NCBI GenBank assembly: GCA_031291415.1 | Contig: JARLJB010000196.1 | Span: 1 to 64,000, forward strand | Length of the DNA: 64,000 bases | Source of the DNA: Telmatospirillum sp. | Lineage (GTDB): Bacteria > Pseudomonadota > Alphaproteobacteria > Rhodospirillales > Magnetospirillaceae | Direction of reading: 5' to 3' | Shown: piece after piece, positions 1 to 9,449 of the stretch | Layout: each line of letters opens with the position of its first letter | Position numbering within the stretch: the stretch's first letter is position 1 | Program-made: the position numbers and the translations under genes | The notes under the pieces: model-generated | Seen by the model: the letters and a program-made list of their open reading frames with translations, nothing else | Databases searched by the model: none | Told to the model about the DNA's origin: nothing

Positions 1-198
1 CTTGAAGCCGCCGCCCGAACCCGTGCTCTCCACAACCGGCGTCTTGAAACCAGACGTCTTGCCGAAATTCTCCGCCACCGTCGTCGCAAAGGGATAGACC
101 GTCGAGGAGCCAACGATCCGAATCTGATCGCGCGCCTGCGCGGCAGAAGCGAACGCGATGGCCGCCAGCGCGGCCAGAGAGAGAGTCTTCCTGATCAT
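1..198 (-). CDS. pstS: Phosphate ABC transporter substrate-binding protein PstS (N-terminal part, cut by window edge)
   Basis: The 66 visible codons read MIRKTLSLAALAAIAF, a classic Sec signal peptide ending at AQA, then DQIRIVGSSTVYPFATTVAENF and ESTGSGGGFK. The GSSTVYPF segment is the phosphate-binding start of PstS, the periplasmic binding protein of the Pst high-affinity phosphate importer. The ATG at 198 is preceded by a GGAGGACC ribosome site. The remainder of the gene, and probably pstCAB/phoU, lies left of the window. A Pho box array sits upstream, so control by PhoB under phosphate starvation is expected. Confidence 0.92.
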   Translation of the reverse strand, partial: MIRKTLSLAALAAIAFASAAQARDQIRIVGSSTVYPFATTVAENFGKTSGFKTPVVESTGSGGGFK

Positions 199-268
199 TG
201 GTCCTCCAAATGTCATAACGACCACGACAACGAGGTCGGGCTAATTCGCGTGACAATAACGACGGGCC

Positions 269-308
269 GCGACAGCCTTGTGACAGAACGATGAAACTTT
301 TATGACAG
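269..308 (-). promoter_or_regulatory. Pho box array (four 7-mers at 11-bp spacing) upstream of pstS
   Basis: On the plus strand GCGACAG (269), GTGACAG (280), ATGAAAC (291) and ATGACAG (302) occur exactly 11 bp apart. Read toward pstS these are CTGTCAT-like units with 4-bp spacers, the known PhoB-binding architecture. The nearest unit is about 70 bp upstream of the pstS start codon. This is visible in the sequence; PhoB binding is inferred from the consensus. Confidence 0.85.
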
Positions 309-462
309 ACGAATTGGCACAGGAAAGGTCATAAAAGACGGCCAGCGCTCCACACTGTGACATGAATGGACGCTGAACACGAAGGCTCCTCCATGAGCGG
401 AGAATTCGCTCCAGCGTCATAAATTGAATCCGCCTCTATCCCAATAAAATGGGGGCGATTCA

Positions 463-500
463 GACTTTAGATCGAAGCGGTACCGCTTCGATCTAAAGTC
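463..500. repeat. Perfect 38-bp palindrome, copy 1 of a dispersed palindromic element
   Basis: The left half GACTTTAGATCGAAGCGG, the centre TA and the right half form an exact palindrome. It lies just beyond the 3' end of rpe (minus). A related copy lies at 44898-44933 just beyond the GST gene, and both are preceded by ATTCA. It resembles REP-type intergenic palindromes. It could act as a transcript 3' hairpin, but there is no T-run. Confidence 0.8.
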
Positions 501-533
501 ATCGCGCTCTGGAGTCGTTCACGCAAGGCGGAA

Positions 534-552
534 CCGCTCTAACGCAGAGCGG
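534..552 (-). other. Hairpin spanning the rpe stop codon
   Basis: CCGCTCT (534-540) and AGAGCGG (546-552) are inverted around a 5-nt loop, and the rpe TAG stop (539-541) sits inside it. A very similar GAACCGCTCTAA element spans the end of the PadR-like gene at 27421-27450, which suggests a repeated gene-end motif. No T-run follows, so intrinsic termination is not shown. Confidence 0.5.
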
Positions 553-1177
553 CGATATTGGCCCGGTAATCGTCGGTCCGAAACACGGCGCTGCCGGCCA
601 CCAGGACGTCGGCGCCGGCGGCCGCGACGTCCCGCGCATTGGCGGCGGTAACGCCGCCGTCCACTTCGATTTCAATCGGGCGGTCGCCGATCATTCGCCG
701 CAGACGGGCGATCTTGTCGAGCGCCGATGGGATGAAACTCTGCCCGCCGAAGCCTGGATTGACGGACATGACCAAAACCAGGTCGATCTTATCGATGACA
801 TATTCGATCACCGATTCCGGCGTTGCCGGATTGAGCGAAACGCCGGCCTTGACGCCCAGCGACCGGATCAACTGCACGCTGCGATCGAGATGACGGGTCG
901 CCTCGACATGCACCGTGACAATATCGGCGCCGGCCTCGATGAAGGCCGGAACATAAAGATCGACAGGTTCGATCATCAGATGGACATCGAAAACCTTGCG
1001 GCTGTGCGGCCGCAACGCCTTCACGACCGCGGGGCCGATCGTCAGGTTGGGAACGAAGTGTCCATCCATGACATCAATGTGAACATAATCGGCACCAGCC
1101 GTATCAATGGCCCGCACTTCCTCCCCCAGACGAGCGAAATCGGCGGAAAGGATCGAAGGAGCGATTTTGACAGTCAT
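539..1177 (-). CDS. rpe: Ribulose-phosphate 3-epimerase
   Basis: This enzyme interconverts ribulose 5-phosphate and xylulose 5-phosphate in the pentose phosphate and Calvin pathways. The (beta/alpha)8 barrel is complete: [18 protein letters not shown], then [16 protein letters not shown] with metal-binding His and Asp, [22 protein letters not shown] and EVDGGV, ending with the phosphate-binding AGSAVF. I chose the ATG at 1177 (212 residues) because conserved sequence begins there. A TTG at 1201 would add eight residues (MEKRSSFH) and has a weak GGA upstream. The gene follows fba but is separated from it by an intrinsic terminator, so its expression may depend on readthrough or its own promoter. 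Confidence 0.95.
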   Translation of the reverse strand: MTVKIAPSILSADFARLGEEVRAIDTAGADYVHIDVMDGHFVPNLTIGPAVVKALRPHSRKVFDVHLMIEPVDLYVPAFIEAGADIVTVHVEATRHLDRSVQLIRSLGVKAGVSLNPATPESVIEYVIDKIDLVLVMSVNPGFGGQSFIPSALDKIARLRRMIGDRPIEIEVDGGVTAANARDVAAAGADVLVAGSAVFRTDDYRANIAALR

Positions 1178-1280
1178 ATGAAAACTCGAACGCTTTTCCA
1201 AATTTATCCGCGTCGTCCCCGGATTGCCCCGTAAAGACTGAATCCGGCTTTAGGACAATGACATCGGCGACGCCGTTGAC

Positions 1281-1312
1281 AGAAAAAAGGCCCCGTCCGT
1301 AAAGACGGGGCC
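1281..1312 (-). terminator. Rho-independent terminator after fba
   Basis: On the minus strand GGCCCCGTC, a 6-nt loop and GACGGGGCC form a 9-bp GC stem followed directly by six T residues (plus-strand A-run 1283-1288). It begins eight bases beyond the fba stop. Confidence 0.92.
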
Positions 1313-1319
1313 CGTCACA

Positions 1320-2384
1320 TCAGTTCGTCTTCGGATCGAGCGATCCGTCTTTATAGCGCTTTGCCATTTCGGTCAAAGGAATGACCTTGATCTTGGAGGC
1401 ATTACCGGCCGTACCGAACTGTTCGTAACGGCTGGCGCAGAGTTTCTGCATAGCGGCCATCGCCGGCTTGAAATAGCTGCGAGGATCGAACTCCGACTTC
1501 TTTTCGGCAAACACTTTACGGATCTGCCCCGTGATCGCCATACGGCAATCTGTATCGATGTTGATCTTACGCACACCATGCTTGATGCCTTCCTGGATCT
1601 CCTCCACCGGCACCCCGAAGGTCTGCGGCATCTCGCCACCATACTGGTTGATGATGTCCTGCAGGTCTTGCGGCACCGACGACGAACCATGCATCACCAA
1701 ATGGATGTTCGGCATGCGCTTGTTGATTTCCTTGACCACATTCATGGCAAGAATATCGCCTGTCGGCTTGCGGCTGAACTTGTAGGCGCCATGCGACGTT
1801 CCCATGGCGATAGCCAGGGCGTCCACCTTGGTCTTCGAGACGAAAGCGACCGCCTGCGCGGGATCGGTCAACAACTGGCTGTGATCGAGCTTCCCTTCGA
1901 AGCCGTGGCCGTCCTCCTTGTCGCCCATGCCGGTTTCGAGCGACCCGAGAACACCGAGTTCGCCTTCCACCGAAACGCCGACCATATGGGCCATCTCGGC
2001 CACCTTTCCGGTCACACCGACGTTATATTCCCAATCGCCGGGGGTCTTGGAGTCTTCCTTGAGAGATCCGTCCATCATCACCGACGAGAAGTTGGCAGCG
2101 ATCGCCGACAAGCAGGTCGCCGGACTGTTGCCATGGTCCTGATGCATACAGACCGGAATGTCGGGATAGATCTCGATGGCAGCCATGATCAGATGCTTGA
2201 GAACGGTGTCATTGGCATAAGCCCGGGCGCCACGGCTGGCTTGCAGAATCACCGGGCTGTCCGTTTGCTTGGCGGCGGCCATGACAGCCAGCATTTGTTC
2301 CATATTGTTGATGTTGAATGCGGGCACCCCATAGCCGCGCTCGGCCGCATGGTCGAGCAACTGGCGGAGCGAAATCAGAGCCAT
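1320..2384 (-). CDS. fba: Class II fructose-bisphosphate aldolase, Calvin-cycle subtype
   Basis: This is a zinc-dependent aldolase that cleaves or forms fructose 1,6-bisphosphate (and often sedoheptulose bisphosphate). The 354 residues start [30 protein letters not shown]. Visible are the HQDHG zinc motif, the GTSHGAYKF and MHGSSS segments with further metal-binding His, and [11 protein letters not shown] for phosphate binding. Sequence and length fit the class II B (CbbA-like) subtype. The ATG at 2384 is preceded by AAGGGG at good spacing; an upstream GTG would add six non-conserved residues. It lies 29 bp after tkt, so the two are probably one operon, ended by the terminator at 1281-1312. 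Confidence 0.95.
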   Translation of the reverse strand: MALISLRQLLDHAAERGYGVPAFNINNMEQMLAVMAAAKQTDSPVILQASRGARAYANDTVLKHLIMAAIEIYPDIPVCMHQDHGNSPATCLSAIAANFSSVMMDGSLKEDSKTPGDWEYNVGVTGKVAEMAHMVGVSVEGELGVLGSLETGMGDKEDGHGFEGKLDHSQLLTDPAQAVAFVSKTKVDALAIAMGTSHGAYKFSRKPTGDILAMNVVKEINKRMPNIHLVMHGSSSVPQDLQDIINQYGGEMPQTFGVPVEEIQEGIKHGVRKINIDTDCRMAITGQIRKVFAEKKSEFDPRSYFKPAMAAMQKLCASRYEQFGTAGNASKIKVIPLTEMAKRYKDGSLDPKTN

Positions 2385-2413
2385 TTTTCGTTTCCCCTTC
2401 ACCTACGTTAAGA

Positions 2414-4426
2414 TCAGGATTCCTGTCGGAGACTGGCCAGAGCCGCGTCTGCCACAGCATCGGCTGTAATGTTGAAGTGACTATAGACCTGCTCGGCCGG
2501 CGCCGAGACTCCAAAGCTCGTTAGACCGACCACAGCCCCTCGGGAACCGACATAGCGCTCCCATCCGAATGTCGAGGCTGCTTCCACCGCCACTTTGACG
2601 GACGTTTCGCCCAGCACGGCCCGGCGGTAGCCTTCGTCTTGCCGATCGAACAGCTCGCAGCAAGGCATCGACACGACGGCCGCGCCAACGCCCTTGGCGG
2701 CCAAAATGTCCCGCGTTTTCAGGGCCAATTCCACTTCGGACCCGGTGGCGATCAAGGTAACCTGACGTTGGCCATCTGCCTCGGCCAGAACATAAGCGCC
2801 TTTGGCTGACCTGTTCTCGCCGGCATCGCGACGCACCGTGGGCAGCGCCTGGCGGCACAAGGAAAACAGGCTGGGGCCACCGACATTGTCGAGCGCGGCC
2901 TCGTAACATTCCATGGTTTCCACCGGATCGCAGGGGCGAAACACCAGAAGATTCGGCATGGCTCGCAGCGACGCCAGATGCTCGACCGGTTGGTGCGTCG
3001 GGCCGTCTTCACCGAGACCGATGGAATCGTGGGTCATGACGTAAAGAACCGGCAAGCCCATCAGCGCCGCCATCCTGATCGCCGGCCGCATATAATCCGT
3101 AAAGACCAGGAAAGTCGCCCCATAAGGGATCAGGCCGCCATGCAGGATCAACCCGTTCATGATCGCGCCCATCGCATGCTCGCGCACGCCATAGTGCAAA
3201 TAGCGCCCGGAAGCATCCTCGGGGGTAATCGGCTTGGTCGCCTTGGTCATCGTCAAATTGGAATGGGTGAGATCGGCCGAGCCGCCGATCATCTCGGGAA
3301 TGGCCGCGGTCAGGACTTCCAGCGCTTCCTGCGATGCCTTGCGAGTCGCCCACTTGGGTTTCTCGGCGATGATCTTATTCTTGAAGACGCTCGCCGCATC
3401 ATGCCATCCGGCCGGCCGGCGCCGGTTCGCCAGACGATCCCACAAGGCGCGCCGTTCCGCATCAAGATGCGTCAGCCGCTGTTCCCACGCCTGCCGCTCT
3501 GCTGTTCCCCGCACACCAGCGGCGCGCCAGGCCTCAAGGATATTGGCAGGCACCACGAAAGCATCGTGTGGCCAATGAAGCTTGACCCTGGCGCCGGCCA
3601 GTTCCTCGGCGCCGAGCGGCGCCCCGTGGACTTTCTCCGTTCCGGCTTTGGTCGGCGCCCCCAGGCCGATGATCGTCTTGCAGGCGATCAGTGATGGCTT
3701 GTCCGACCCTTGAGCCTGACGGATGGCCGCTGCAATGGCCAGCGGATCGTGACCGTCGACCCGTGTCACGTCCCAGTGGCTGGCGGCGAAGCGCGCCAAC
3801 TGGTCGTCGCTTTGCGCCAGGCTGATACGCCCGTCGATGGAAATCCCGTTGTCGTCCCAGAGGACAATCAGCTTGGCCAGCTTGTGATGTCCAGCCAGCG
3901 AAATCGCCTCCTGGCTGATGCCCTCCATCAGGCAGCCGTCTCCAACGATCGCATAGGTGTAATGGTCGACCACCTCGCCGCCGAATCGGGCGGCCTCGAT
4001 CTTCTCTGCCAGGGCAAACCCAACTGCATTGGCGATGCCCTGCCCGAGAGGACCGGTCGTCGTCTCGGCGATCGCCACATGACCGAATTCCGGATGGCCG
4101 GCCGTGCGGGCGCCGAACTGACGGAATCGTTTGATTTGCTCGATGTCGACATCGTCGAAACCGGTGAGATAGGCCAGCGCATAAAGCAGCATCGAACCAT
4201 GACCGGCCGACAGAATAAAGCGGTCGCGGTCGGGCCAGCGAGGGGTCTTCGCATCGAATTTCAGGAACTGGGTAAACAACACCGTGGCGACGTCGGCCAT
4301 TCCCATTGGCATGCCGGGATGTCCCGACTGGGCCTTTTCCACGGCATCGGCTGCCAAAAATCGGATGGCATTGGCCATATCCGACTGACTGGGGGACGGG
4401 GGCACAGTGGCGAGAGGCGCTGTCAC
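2414..4426 (-). CDS. tkt: Transketolase
   Basis: This thiamine-diphosphate enzyme transfers two-carbon units between sugar phosphates in the pentose phosphate and Calvin pathways. Visible are KAQSGHPGMPMGMADVATVLF near the N-terminus, SAGHGSMLLYALAYLTG, the TPP/Mg motif GDGCLMEGISQEA...WDDNGISIDG, and GVREHAMGAIMNG with HDSIGLGEDGPTHQPVEHLASLR in the C-terminal half. I chose the GTG at 4426 (670 residues, usual family length) because AAGGA lies seven bases upstream. The frame stays open to 4501, but that extension is Ser/Thr-rich and unlike the family. A 14-bp palindrome at 4513-4526 lies in the upstream region. Confidence 0.95.
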   Translation of the reverse strand: MTAPLATVPPSPSQSDMANAIRFLAADAVEKAQSGHPGMPMGMADVATVLFTQFLKFDAKTPRWPDRDRFILSAGHGSMLLYALAYLTGFDDVDIEQIKRFRQFGARTAGHPEFGHVAIAETTTGPLGQGIANAVGFALAEKIEAARFGGEVVDHYTYAIVGDGCLMEGISQEAISLAGHHKLAKLIVLWDDNGISIDGRISLAQSDDQLARFAASHWDVTRVDGHDPLAIAAAIRQAQGSDKPSLIACKTIIGLGAPTKAGTEKVHGAPLGAEELAGARVKLHWPHDAFVVPANILEAWRAAGVRGTAERQAWEQRLTHLDAERRALWDRLANRRRPAGWHDAASVFKNKIIAEKPKWATRKASQEALEVLTAAIPEMIGGSADLTHSNLTMTKATKPITPEDASGRYLHYGVREHAMGAIMNGLILHGGLIPYGATFLVFTDYMRPAIRMAALMGLPVLYVMTHDSIGLGEDGPTHQPVEHLASLRAMPNLLVFRPCDPVETMECYEAALDNVGGPSLFSLCRQALPTVRRDAGENRSAKGAYVLAEADGQRQVTLIATGSEVELALKTRDILAAKGVGAAVVSMPCCELFDRQDEGYRRAVLGETSVKVAVEAASTFGWERYVGSRGAVVGLTSFGVSAPAEQVYSHFNITADAVADAALASLRQES

Positions 4427-4512
4427 CGAGAGAGTCCTTTTCTTGAAAAACTCTGTACTGCATTTCCCGCAGGTGGCGACCGTCGTTCGGACGTTCCCCA
4501 CCTCAGGTTCCT

Positions 4513-4526
4513 AAGCGCTAGCGCTT
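4513..4526. promoter_or_regulatory. Perfect 14-bp palindrome upstream of tkt
   Basis: AAGCGCTAGCGCTT is an exact palindrome between tkt and the GGDEF/EAL gene, about 90 bp upstream of the tkt start. Its size suits a dimeric repressor operator. No regulator is identified. Confidence 0.4.
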
Positions 4527-4605
4527 GTCGTCCAATTCAGAGAAGATATCAAGCTCGTTCGCTCCGTTCCAAGCCATGCTTGCAAAAAAAACGTCAAGAA
4601 CGCGC

Positions 4606-6999
4606 TCACGACTCCATTCCATGCCATACCGAGGCCAAAAGATGGTCGATTTCGGCGGCCGGAACCGGCGGGCTGAGAAGATAGCCTTGCATTTCGTCAC
4701 AGCGAAGTTTGCGAAGCAAGACCCGCTGCTCTTCCGTCTCGACGCCCTCGGCGACGATCTTGCGGCGAAGGGAGTGTCCCATGCTGATGATCGTCCGGAT
4801 GATTTCCTGATCGTCGGGATCGGTGGCGATGTCATTGATGAAGCTGCGATCGATTTTGATCGTATGCACAGGAAAGCGTTTCAGATAGCTAAGCGACGAA
4901 TAGCCCGTTCCGAAATCGTCCATCGCCAGGCGAATTCCCATTTCGCTCAACGTCCGCAGCACGTCGACGGCATTCTCGGTATCACGCATGATCATGCTCT
5001 CGGTGATTTCCAGTTCGATGCCCGAGGGTTCGATGCCGGCGCGTTTGAGAGCACCTTCGACGATACGAGGCAGATCGGGTTGCCTTAGCTGGCGAACCGA
5101 AAGATTGACGGCGACCCGCATCTGCGGATGTCCGGTGTCGCGCCAAAAGCGGTATTGCTGGCATGCCGTCTCCAGCACCCATTCGCCGACGATTCCGATC
5201 AGCCCGGTCTCTTCCATCACCGGAATGAACTTTACCGGAGAGACCATGCCCATGTCGTCGTTGCGCCAGCGCAGCAGCGCCTCGACGCCCGTCAGCCGAC
5301 CGGTCGCCAGATCGCACTTCGGCTGGTAGTAAACCGTGAACTCGTCCCGATCGAGCGCCTTCGACAATCCATTCTTGATAATCAGGCGTTCGCTGACTTC
5401 GGCATTGATATCGGCTGTAAAGAACTGATAGTTCGCCTTGCCCTGTTCCTTGGCCCGGTACATAGCGGCATCGGCGTTCTTCAACAGGGTATGCGAGTCG
5501 GTGGCGTCCTCTGGAAAAACAGTGATGCCGATGGACGCAGAAATAAACGCCTCCCGGCCATTGAGCAAAAAAGGCTGCTCCAGCGCCTCGATCATTCTCT
5601 GAGCGATGACCGGTGCGAAGCGGATCTCCCCGAGGTTCGGCATGATGATCGAGAATTCATCACCGCCCAGGCGTGCCACCGTATCGCCATGCCGAACACA
5701 AAAAAGCAGCCGTTTCGCAGCCTCCTTCAACAGTTCGTCGCCGACCTCATGGCCCAAGGTGTCGTTGACCAGCTTGAAGCCGTCGAGATCGATGTACATC
5801 AGGCCCACGCGTTGGCCTATCCGTTCGGCCAGCAGCAGGGACTGACACAGACGGTCCATGAGGAGCGAGCGATTGGGCAGGCCGGTCAGGCTATCGAAAT
5901 TGGCCTGGTAGAGGATTCTCTCCTCGTCGTGCTTGCGCTGAGTGACGTCGGCGAAAACCGCAACATATTGTCCGATCGTCCCGTCGGGCCCCTCGATCCC
6001 GACAATCGACAACCGCTTGGCAAACTCTTCTCCGCTTTTGCGAAGGCTCCACTGCTCCTGGTCCCACCGTCCGTATTGCCGGATCGTCTCCAGGATCGAC
6101 CGCAGCATGTCCGAGCCGGCGGCAACACCGAAGAACGCCGGGTGTTTGCCCACAACTTCCAACGGAGAGAACCCGGTAATGGTCGAAAAAGCGGGATTGA
6201 CGGCCGTGATAAGGAACGCCTGATCGAGAACGACAATGGCCTCCGCCGTGGTCTCGAAGATTGCCGCGGCCAGACGGAGGCGGTCATTGACCATCTTGAT
6301 CTCGGCAGCCTCGCGCATCTCAACGAGAAAACTCGCCTGATCTCTTTTGCGCAACGGAAAGACGGTTAAGGCGACATTCCTCTGACGCCCGTCGCGGCCG
6401 ACCACGGTCGACGAGATCATCTTGGTCGACGCCCCATCGTTGACGGGCTGCATCTGCTCCAAGGCATCGGTTGGCAGGACGGCGCTCAACGAACAAGCGA
6501 CAACGTCGGACGGACGGCCACTCCCCAGATGCGGGACATCGAACGGTCCGCCGGCTCCTCCCAAAGCATCCGGGCAATCGACGAGGCAAACAGCCATCAG
6601 TTCCGCCAAGCCGGGAACGGTGGGAATCACATCGAACGGCTTTTCAGGGCGAAGCAGCCGTGCGTGAAGCAACAGCGCTTGACCGGAATCGTCAGCGAAA
6701 CGCTGCACAGCGATATTGGCCCGCAGCTTCCCACCATCGTTTGCTATGAAAGTCAGAGGATGGCTCAAGCCTGATGGCCCCTCGTCGCGAGGGCCGTCTT
6801 CGAACAGCGCCACAAAATCGGGATGAAGAAACCGGGAGAATGGTTGTCCGATGAGGTCACACGGCGCTTCATATCCGAGCAGCCGGGCCCCGGCCGGATT
6901 GATGTAGTCGATCTTGCCCCGCCGGCAAACGCAGATAATATCAGGCGTCTGCCCGACAGAGTATTGAACCCACTGCACCGTTGAAGCCGAAGCAGGCAC
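4606..6999 (-). CDS. PAS-GGDEF-EAL cyclic-di-GMP signalling protein
   Basis: This 797-residue protein has no transmembrane segment, so it is a cytoplasmic c-di-GMP enzyme. An N-terminal PAS domain begins near residue 10 (DIICVCRRGKIDYINPAGARLLGYE). A second PAS lies near residues 245-360 (ETTAEAIVVLDQAFLITAVNPAFSTITGF). The GGDEF signature is intact at residues 445-449 (RLGGDEF) and the EAL signature at 573-575 (GVEALLRW), followed by conserved NLSVRQL, ELEITES, DDFGTGYSSLSYL and KIDRSFI. Both activities could therefore work. The start is a GTG at 6999 with AAGGA 11 bases upstream. PAS ligands cannot be predicted. Confidence 0.93.
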   Translation of the reverse strand: MPASASTVQWVQYSVGQTPDIICVCRRGKIDYINPAGARLLGYEAPCDLIGQPFSRFLHPDFVALFEDGPRDEGPSGLSHPLTFIANDGGKLRANIAVQRFADDSGQALLLHARLLRPEKPFDVIPTVPGLAELMAVCLVDCPDALGGAGGPFDVPHLGSGRPSDVVACSLSAVLPTDALEQMQPVNDGASTKMISSTVVGRDGRQRNVALTVFPLRKRDQASFLVEMREAAEIKMVNDRLRLAAAIFETTAEAIVVLDQAFLITAVNPAFSTITGFSPLEVVGKHPAFFGVAAGSDMLRSILETIRQYGRWDQEQWSLRKSGEEFAKRLSIVGIEGPDGTIGQYVAVFADVTQRKHDEERILYQANFDSLTGLPNRSLLMDRLCQSLLLAERIGQRVGLMYIDLDGFKLVNDTLGHEVGDELLKEAAKRLLFCVRHGDTVARLGGDEFSIIMPNLGEIRFAPVIAQRMIEALEQPFLLNGREAFISASIGITVFPEDATDSHTLLKNADAAMYRAKEQGKANYQFFTADINAEVSERLIIKNGLSKALDRDEFTVYYQPKCDLATGRLTGVEALLRWRNDDMGMVSPVKFIPVMEETGLIGIVGEWVLETACQQYRFWRDTGHPQMRVAVNLSVRQLRQPDLPRIVEGALKRAGIEPSGIELEITESMIMRDTENAVDVLRTLSEMGIRLAMDDFGTGYSSLSYLKRFPVHTIKIDRSFINDIATDPDDQEIIRTIISMGHSLRRKIVAEGVETEEQRVLLRKLRCDEMQGYLLSPPVPAAEIDHLLASVWHGMES

Positions 7000-7200
7000 C
7001 TGAGATCAAGTCCTTCTCTAGGGTTCGGCGTCGGCGAGAATCTGCCGCCGCCCATTGATGGAAACCGACACTACCGAAAAACCCGATGGGTGGAAAGGCG
7101 CCATGACAGATGTCACATTCTTTTGGTTGATCGGCGCGGATCAGCGCAACCAGTGCGATCTATTGTGAGAAATCCGTAGGCAATACGGCGAGATATCAGC

Positions 7201-7219
7201 TTGTAAATGGTATTTACAA
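7201..7219. promoter_or_regulatory. AT-rich inverted repeat in the 7000-7351 intergenic region
   Basis: TTGTAAAT, GGT, ATTTACAA is a perfect 8-bp inverted repeat. The 350-bp interval between the GGDEF/EAL start (6999) and the CHAP gene end (7352) shows no credible coding sequence. It also holds TGACAGATGTCA at 7104-7115. The repeat may be an operator; nothing identifies the factor. Confidence 0.4.
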
Positions 7220-7351
7220 TTTGCTTCCAGGACAACCCTATTCAGCTCTCGTTGATGTTCAACCGAGAGTCTTTTCCACAAAAAACAAACTCTTGCGAAT
7301 TTTTCCGGAACGATTCCGGCCGGAGAATAACTTTGCTTCTTGCAAAGACGG

Positions 7352-8347
7352 CTAATAGCGTCCTGCGCCGGCCATCTTGGCCGCAGCAAGATCCCCCTCC
7401 CATACCCCCCCGGCTGCGACGGCGCGGTCGGGCGCCATGGCGACCATTGTCTTGCTGTCTTCCACAGTCCGTTCGGTCTGCTGGGAGGCGGCCGGTACAA
7501 AATCGGCGAGACCACCGGCCGGAGGAGCCTTCTCGACAACAGGTTTCGTCTCGACGTTCTTTGCTTCGACGATTCTCGTTTCGTTGGACCGCAGGGGAGC
7601 GTTGGCTTCCTGGGTACGATTCTCGACAATCCCCTTCTCGACCGGTTTGGCGTCCATCGGACGGGATTCGGGCTGGGCTTGTTCGTTCGACCGACTATTT
7701 GTTTTCTCGGATACCACGCTGACGTCGACCCTCGACGCGTCTTCGAGTTCCTCGGCAAGAACGGCTGCGATCTGCTGGTCCGCAGTGGCCAACACGGCAT
7801 CGTCGGTCGGTGAACCGCGCCGCATCCTTGTCATTATGGCATCCATCGAAGCATTCGCCGACGCCTGTTGGACGAAGCCTCTGGAATCGACGGGATAGAT
7901 GAACCCATAGGTTGGATAGGTTCGTGTCCCAAAGTCCCGGGTCGCCACATTCCAAACCCGAACCTCGCTCCAGTCATTGCCGGCGGACACATCGGCAACG
8001 GCAACCATCTTCGAGACCTGACCGCGTCCACGGCCGCGGTGCGGCGCCCAATTGGCATGATCGACCAGAACCTGACGGGAATTCACGACGCGCGCGACGA
8101 CGGCAACATGGCCATGACGCATAGCGGCAAATTTCTTAAAAACGACGACGGCGCCGATTCGTGGTGTTTGACCACGATCATATTGCCCTAGCGCGGCACT
8201 CCACCAAGTCCAAGCGTCCCCACGAATGCTGATGCCCGACACCTCTCGAGCAAAAGGGACGCATTGGAGAGCTTCTACTGGAGAAGACGCAACCAATACC
8301 ATTCCGACGGTCAATGCCGCGATTTTTTGGTGCCACACTTGCACCAC
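7352..8347 (-). CDS. Secreted CHAP-domain cysteine peptidase/amidase with long C-terminal tail
   Basis: A signal peptide (KIAALTVGMVLVASSPVEA) is followed by a CHAP domain of about 130 residues. The candidate nucleophile Cys29 lies in LQCVPFARE, the catalytic His in RHGHVAVVARV, and the polar partner Asn in VLVDHANW. CHAP enzymes cut peptide or amide bonds in peptidoglycan, so a role in cell-wall remodelling in the periplasm is likely. The last 160 residues are low-complexity, rich in Glu, Ala, Thr and Pro (VEKGIVENRTQEANAP, KNVETKPVVEKAPP), and look disordered. The start is one of several adjacent GTG codons behind a G-rich stretch, so it is uncertain by a few codons. The gene stands alone. 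Confidence 0.8.
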   Translation of the reverse strand: MVQVWHQKIAALTVGMVLVASSPVEALQCVPFAREVSGISIRGDAWTWWSAALGQYDRGQTPRIGAVVVFKKFAAMRHGHVAVVARVVNSRQVLVDHANWAPHRGRGRGQVSKMVAVADVSAGNDWSEVRVWNVATRDFGTRTYPTYGFIYPVDSRGFVQQASANASMDAIMTRMRRGSPTDDAVLATADQQIAAVLAEELEDASRVDVSVVSEKTNSRSNEQAQPESRPMDAKPVEKGIVENRTQEANAPLRSNETRIVEAKNVETKPVVEKAPPAGGLADFVPAASQQTERTVEDSKTMVAMAPDRAVAAGGVWEGDLAAAKMAGAGRY

Positions 8348-8551
8348 CCCCCCTCAAGCCTTTGGCTATCGTTATTCCAGATTGTGCTTATTTGAAATGA
8401 CGAACGCAACCCTTAATCAAACATTTTCGCCAGTTTTTCCGAATTTTTGAATCTTAATTGCGATGAATGGCTAGCATCGACGATGAACAACTGCGAAGAG
8501 ATAAGGAATAGGTGACGTGACTCAGTGCTAAGAGAAGATTATAAACGCCAC

Positions 8552-9415
8552 ATGACCCAAATGGCTCGTCTGCTGCTGTTGATTGCCCTGGTGATTCTCA
8601 TATCGCCGGCTCCGTTGTTGGCGCAATTCGATGACGGTGTGGCCGCTTTGCAACAAGGCGACTATGAGAAGGCCCGCGCCGCCTGGCAAACGGATGCCGA
8701 CGCAGGGGACGGCCGCGCGCAATATTCCATGGGATATCTGTACCAATTTGGTCTCGGCGTACCGGTCGATTACGCCACCGCAAAGGAATGGTACGAGAAA
8801 GCAGCGGCACAAAATAATGCCGATGCCATCTATGCACTGGGACTGCTTTATGAAGCGGGAAAAGCCGTTCCCCGCGATCTCGCCCGCGCTCTGGACTATT
8901 ACCACAAGGCGGCCGAGATCGGACAGGCGGATGCCGAATACGCGGTAGGACGCATGATTCTACGTGGCCGCGGCGTTCCCCGCGATCCCAAGGAAGGCGT
9001 GGCATGGCTGAAAAAGGCGGCCAGCCATGGGCAGCCGGCGGCCCAATATATGCTGGGGGCAGCTTACGAGGCCGGATGGGGATTGCCCCCCGACCCGGTG
9101 GAGGCGCTCTATTGGTACAACCGCTCGTTGGAAGGCGATGCGGTCGAACTACAAGAACAAGACATGGCATTCCAGCCGAAAATCGCGATCGCGTCCCTGC
9201 GCCGCCGCCTCTATCCAGAGGAAATCGCGCGTGTCGAGGCTCGCCTCAAAAAGGATTTGGCGACCGGAAAAAATTCAGCAAAGTCAGCTAAATCCTCAGA
9301 TAAGTCCAAGCCCAAGGCAGATGAACACTCGGACAAGACCGTATCGCAAAACCAGCAAGGGCGCCCAACCGAGGACGGCCTTCCCGGCGCGGCCCTGACC
9401 CGGCCGCAGCCTTGA
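8552..9415 (+). CDS. Secreted Sel1-like (TPR-type) repeat protein
   Basis: A signal peptide (MARLLLLIALVILISPAPLLA) precedes at least four Sel1-type repeats of about 36 residues, for example GDGRAQYSMGYLYQFGLGVPVDYATAKEWYEKAAAQ, NADAIYALGLLYEAGKAVPRD and QADAEYAVGRMILRGRGVPRDPKEGVAWLKKAA. Sel1 repeats form alpha-solenoids used for protein contacts, so this is probably a periplasmic scaffold; the partner is unknown. The C-terminal 45 residues are Ser/Lys-rich. The start is uncertain: ATG 8552, ATG 8561 or GTG 8525. It converges on glgP, with GATCGGAACCGATC at 9430-9443 between them. Confidence 0.8.
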   Translation: MTQMARLLLLIALVILISPAPLLAQFDDGVAALQQGDYEKARAAWQTDADAGDGRAQYSMGYLYQFGLGVPVDYATAKEWYEKAAAQNNADAIYALGLLYEAGKAVPRDLARALDYYHKAAEIGQADAEYAVGRMILRGRGVPRDPKEGVAWLKKAASHGQPAAQYMLGAAYEAGWGLPPDPVEALYWYNRSLEGDAVELQEQDMAFQPKIAIASLRRRLYPEEIARVEARLKKDLATGKNSAKSAKSSDKSKPKADEHSDKTVSQNQQGRPTEDGLPGAALTRPQP

Positions 9416-9449
9416 GTCCACGTTGCGATGATCGGAACCGATCGCCGGA

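Noticed and set aside
5128-6369. A 413-codon plus-strand frame opposite the GGDEF/EAL gene
   Set aside because: It runs antisense to intact PAS, GGDEF and EAL motifs and shows no domain.
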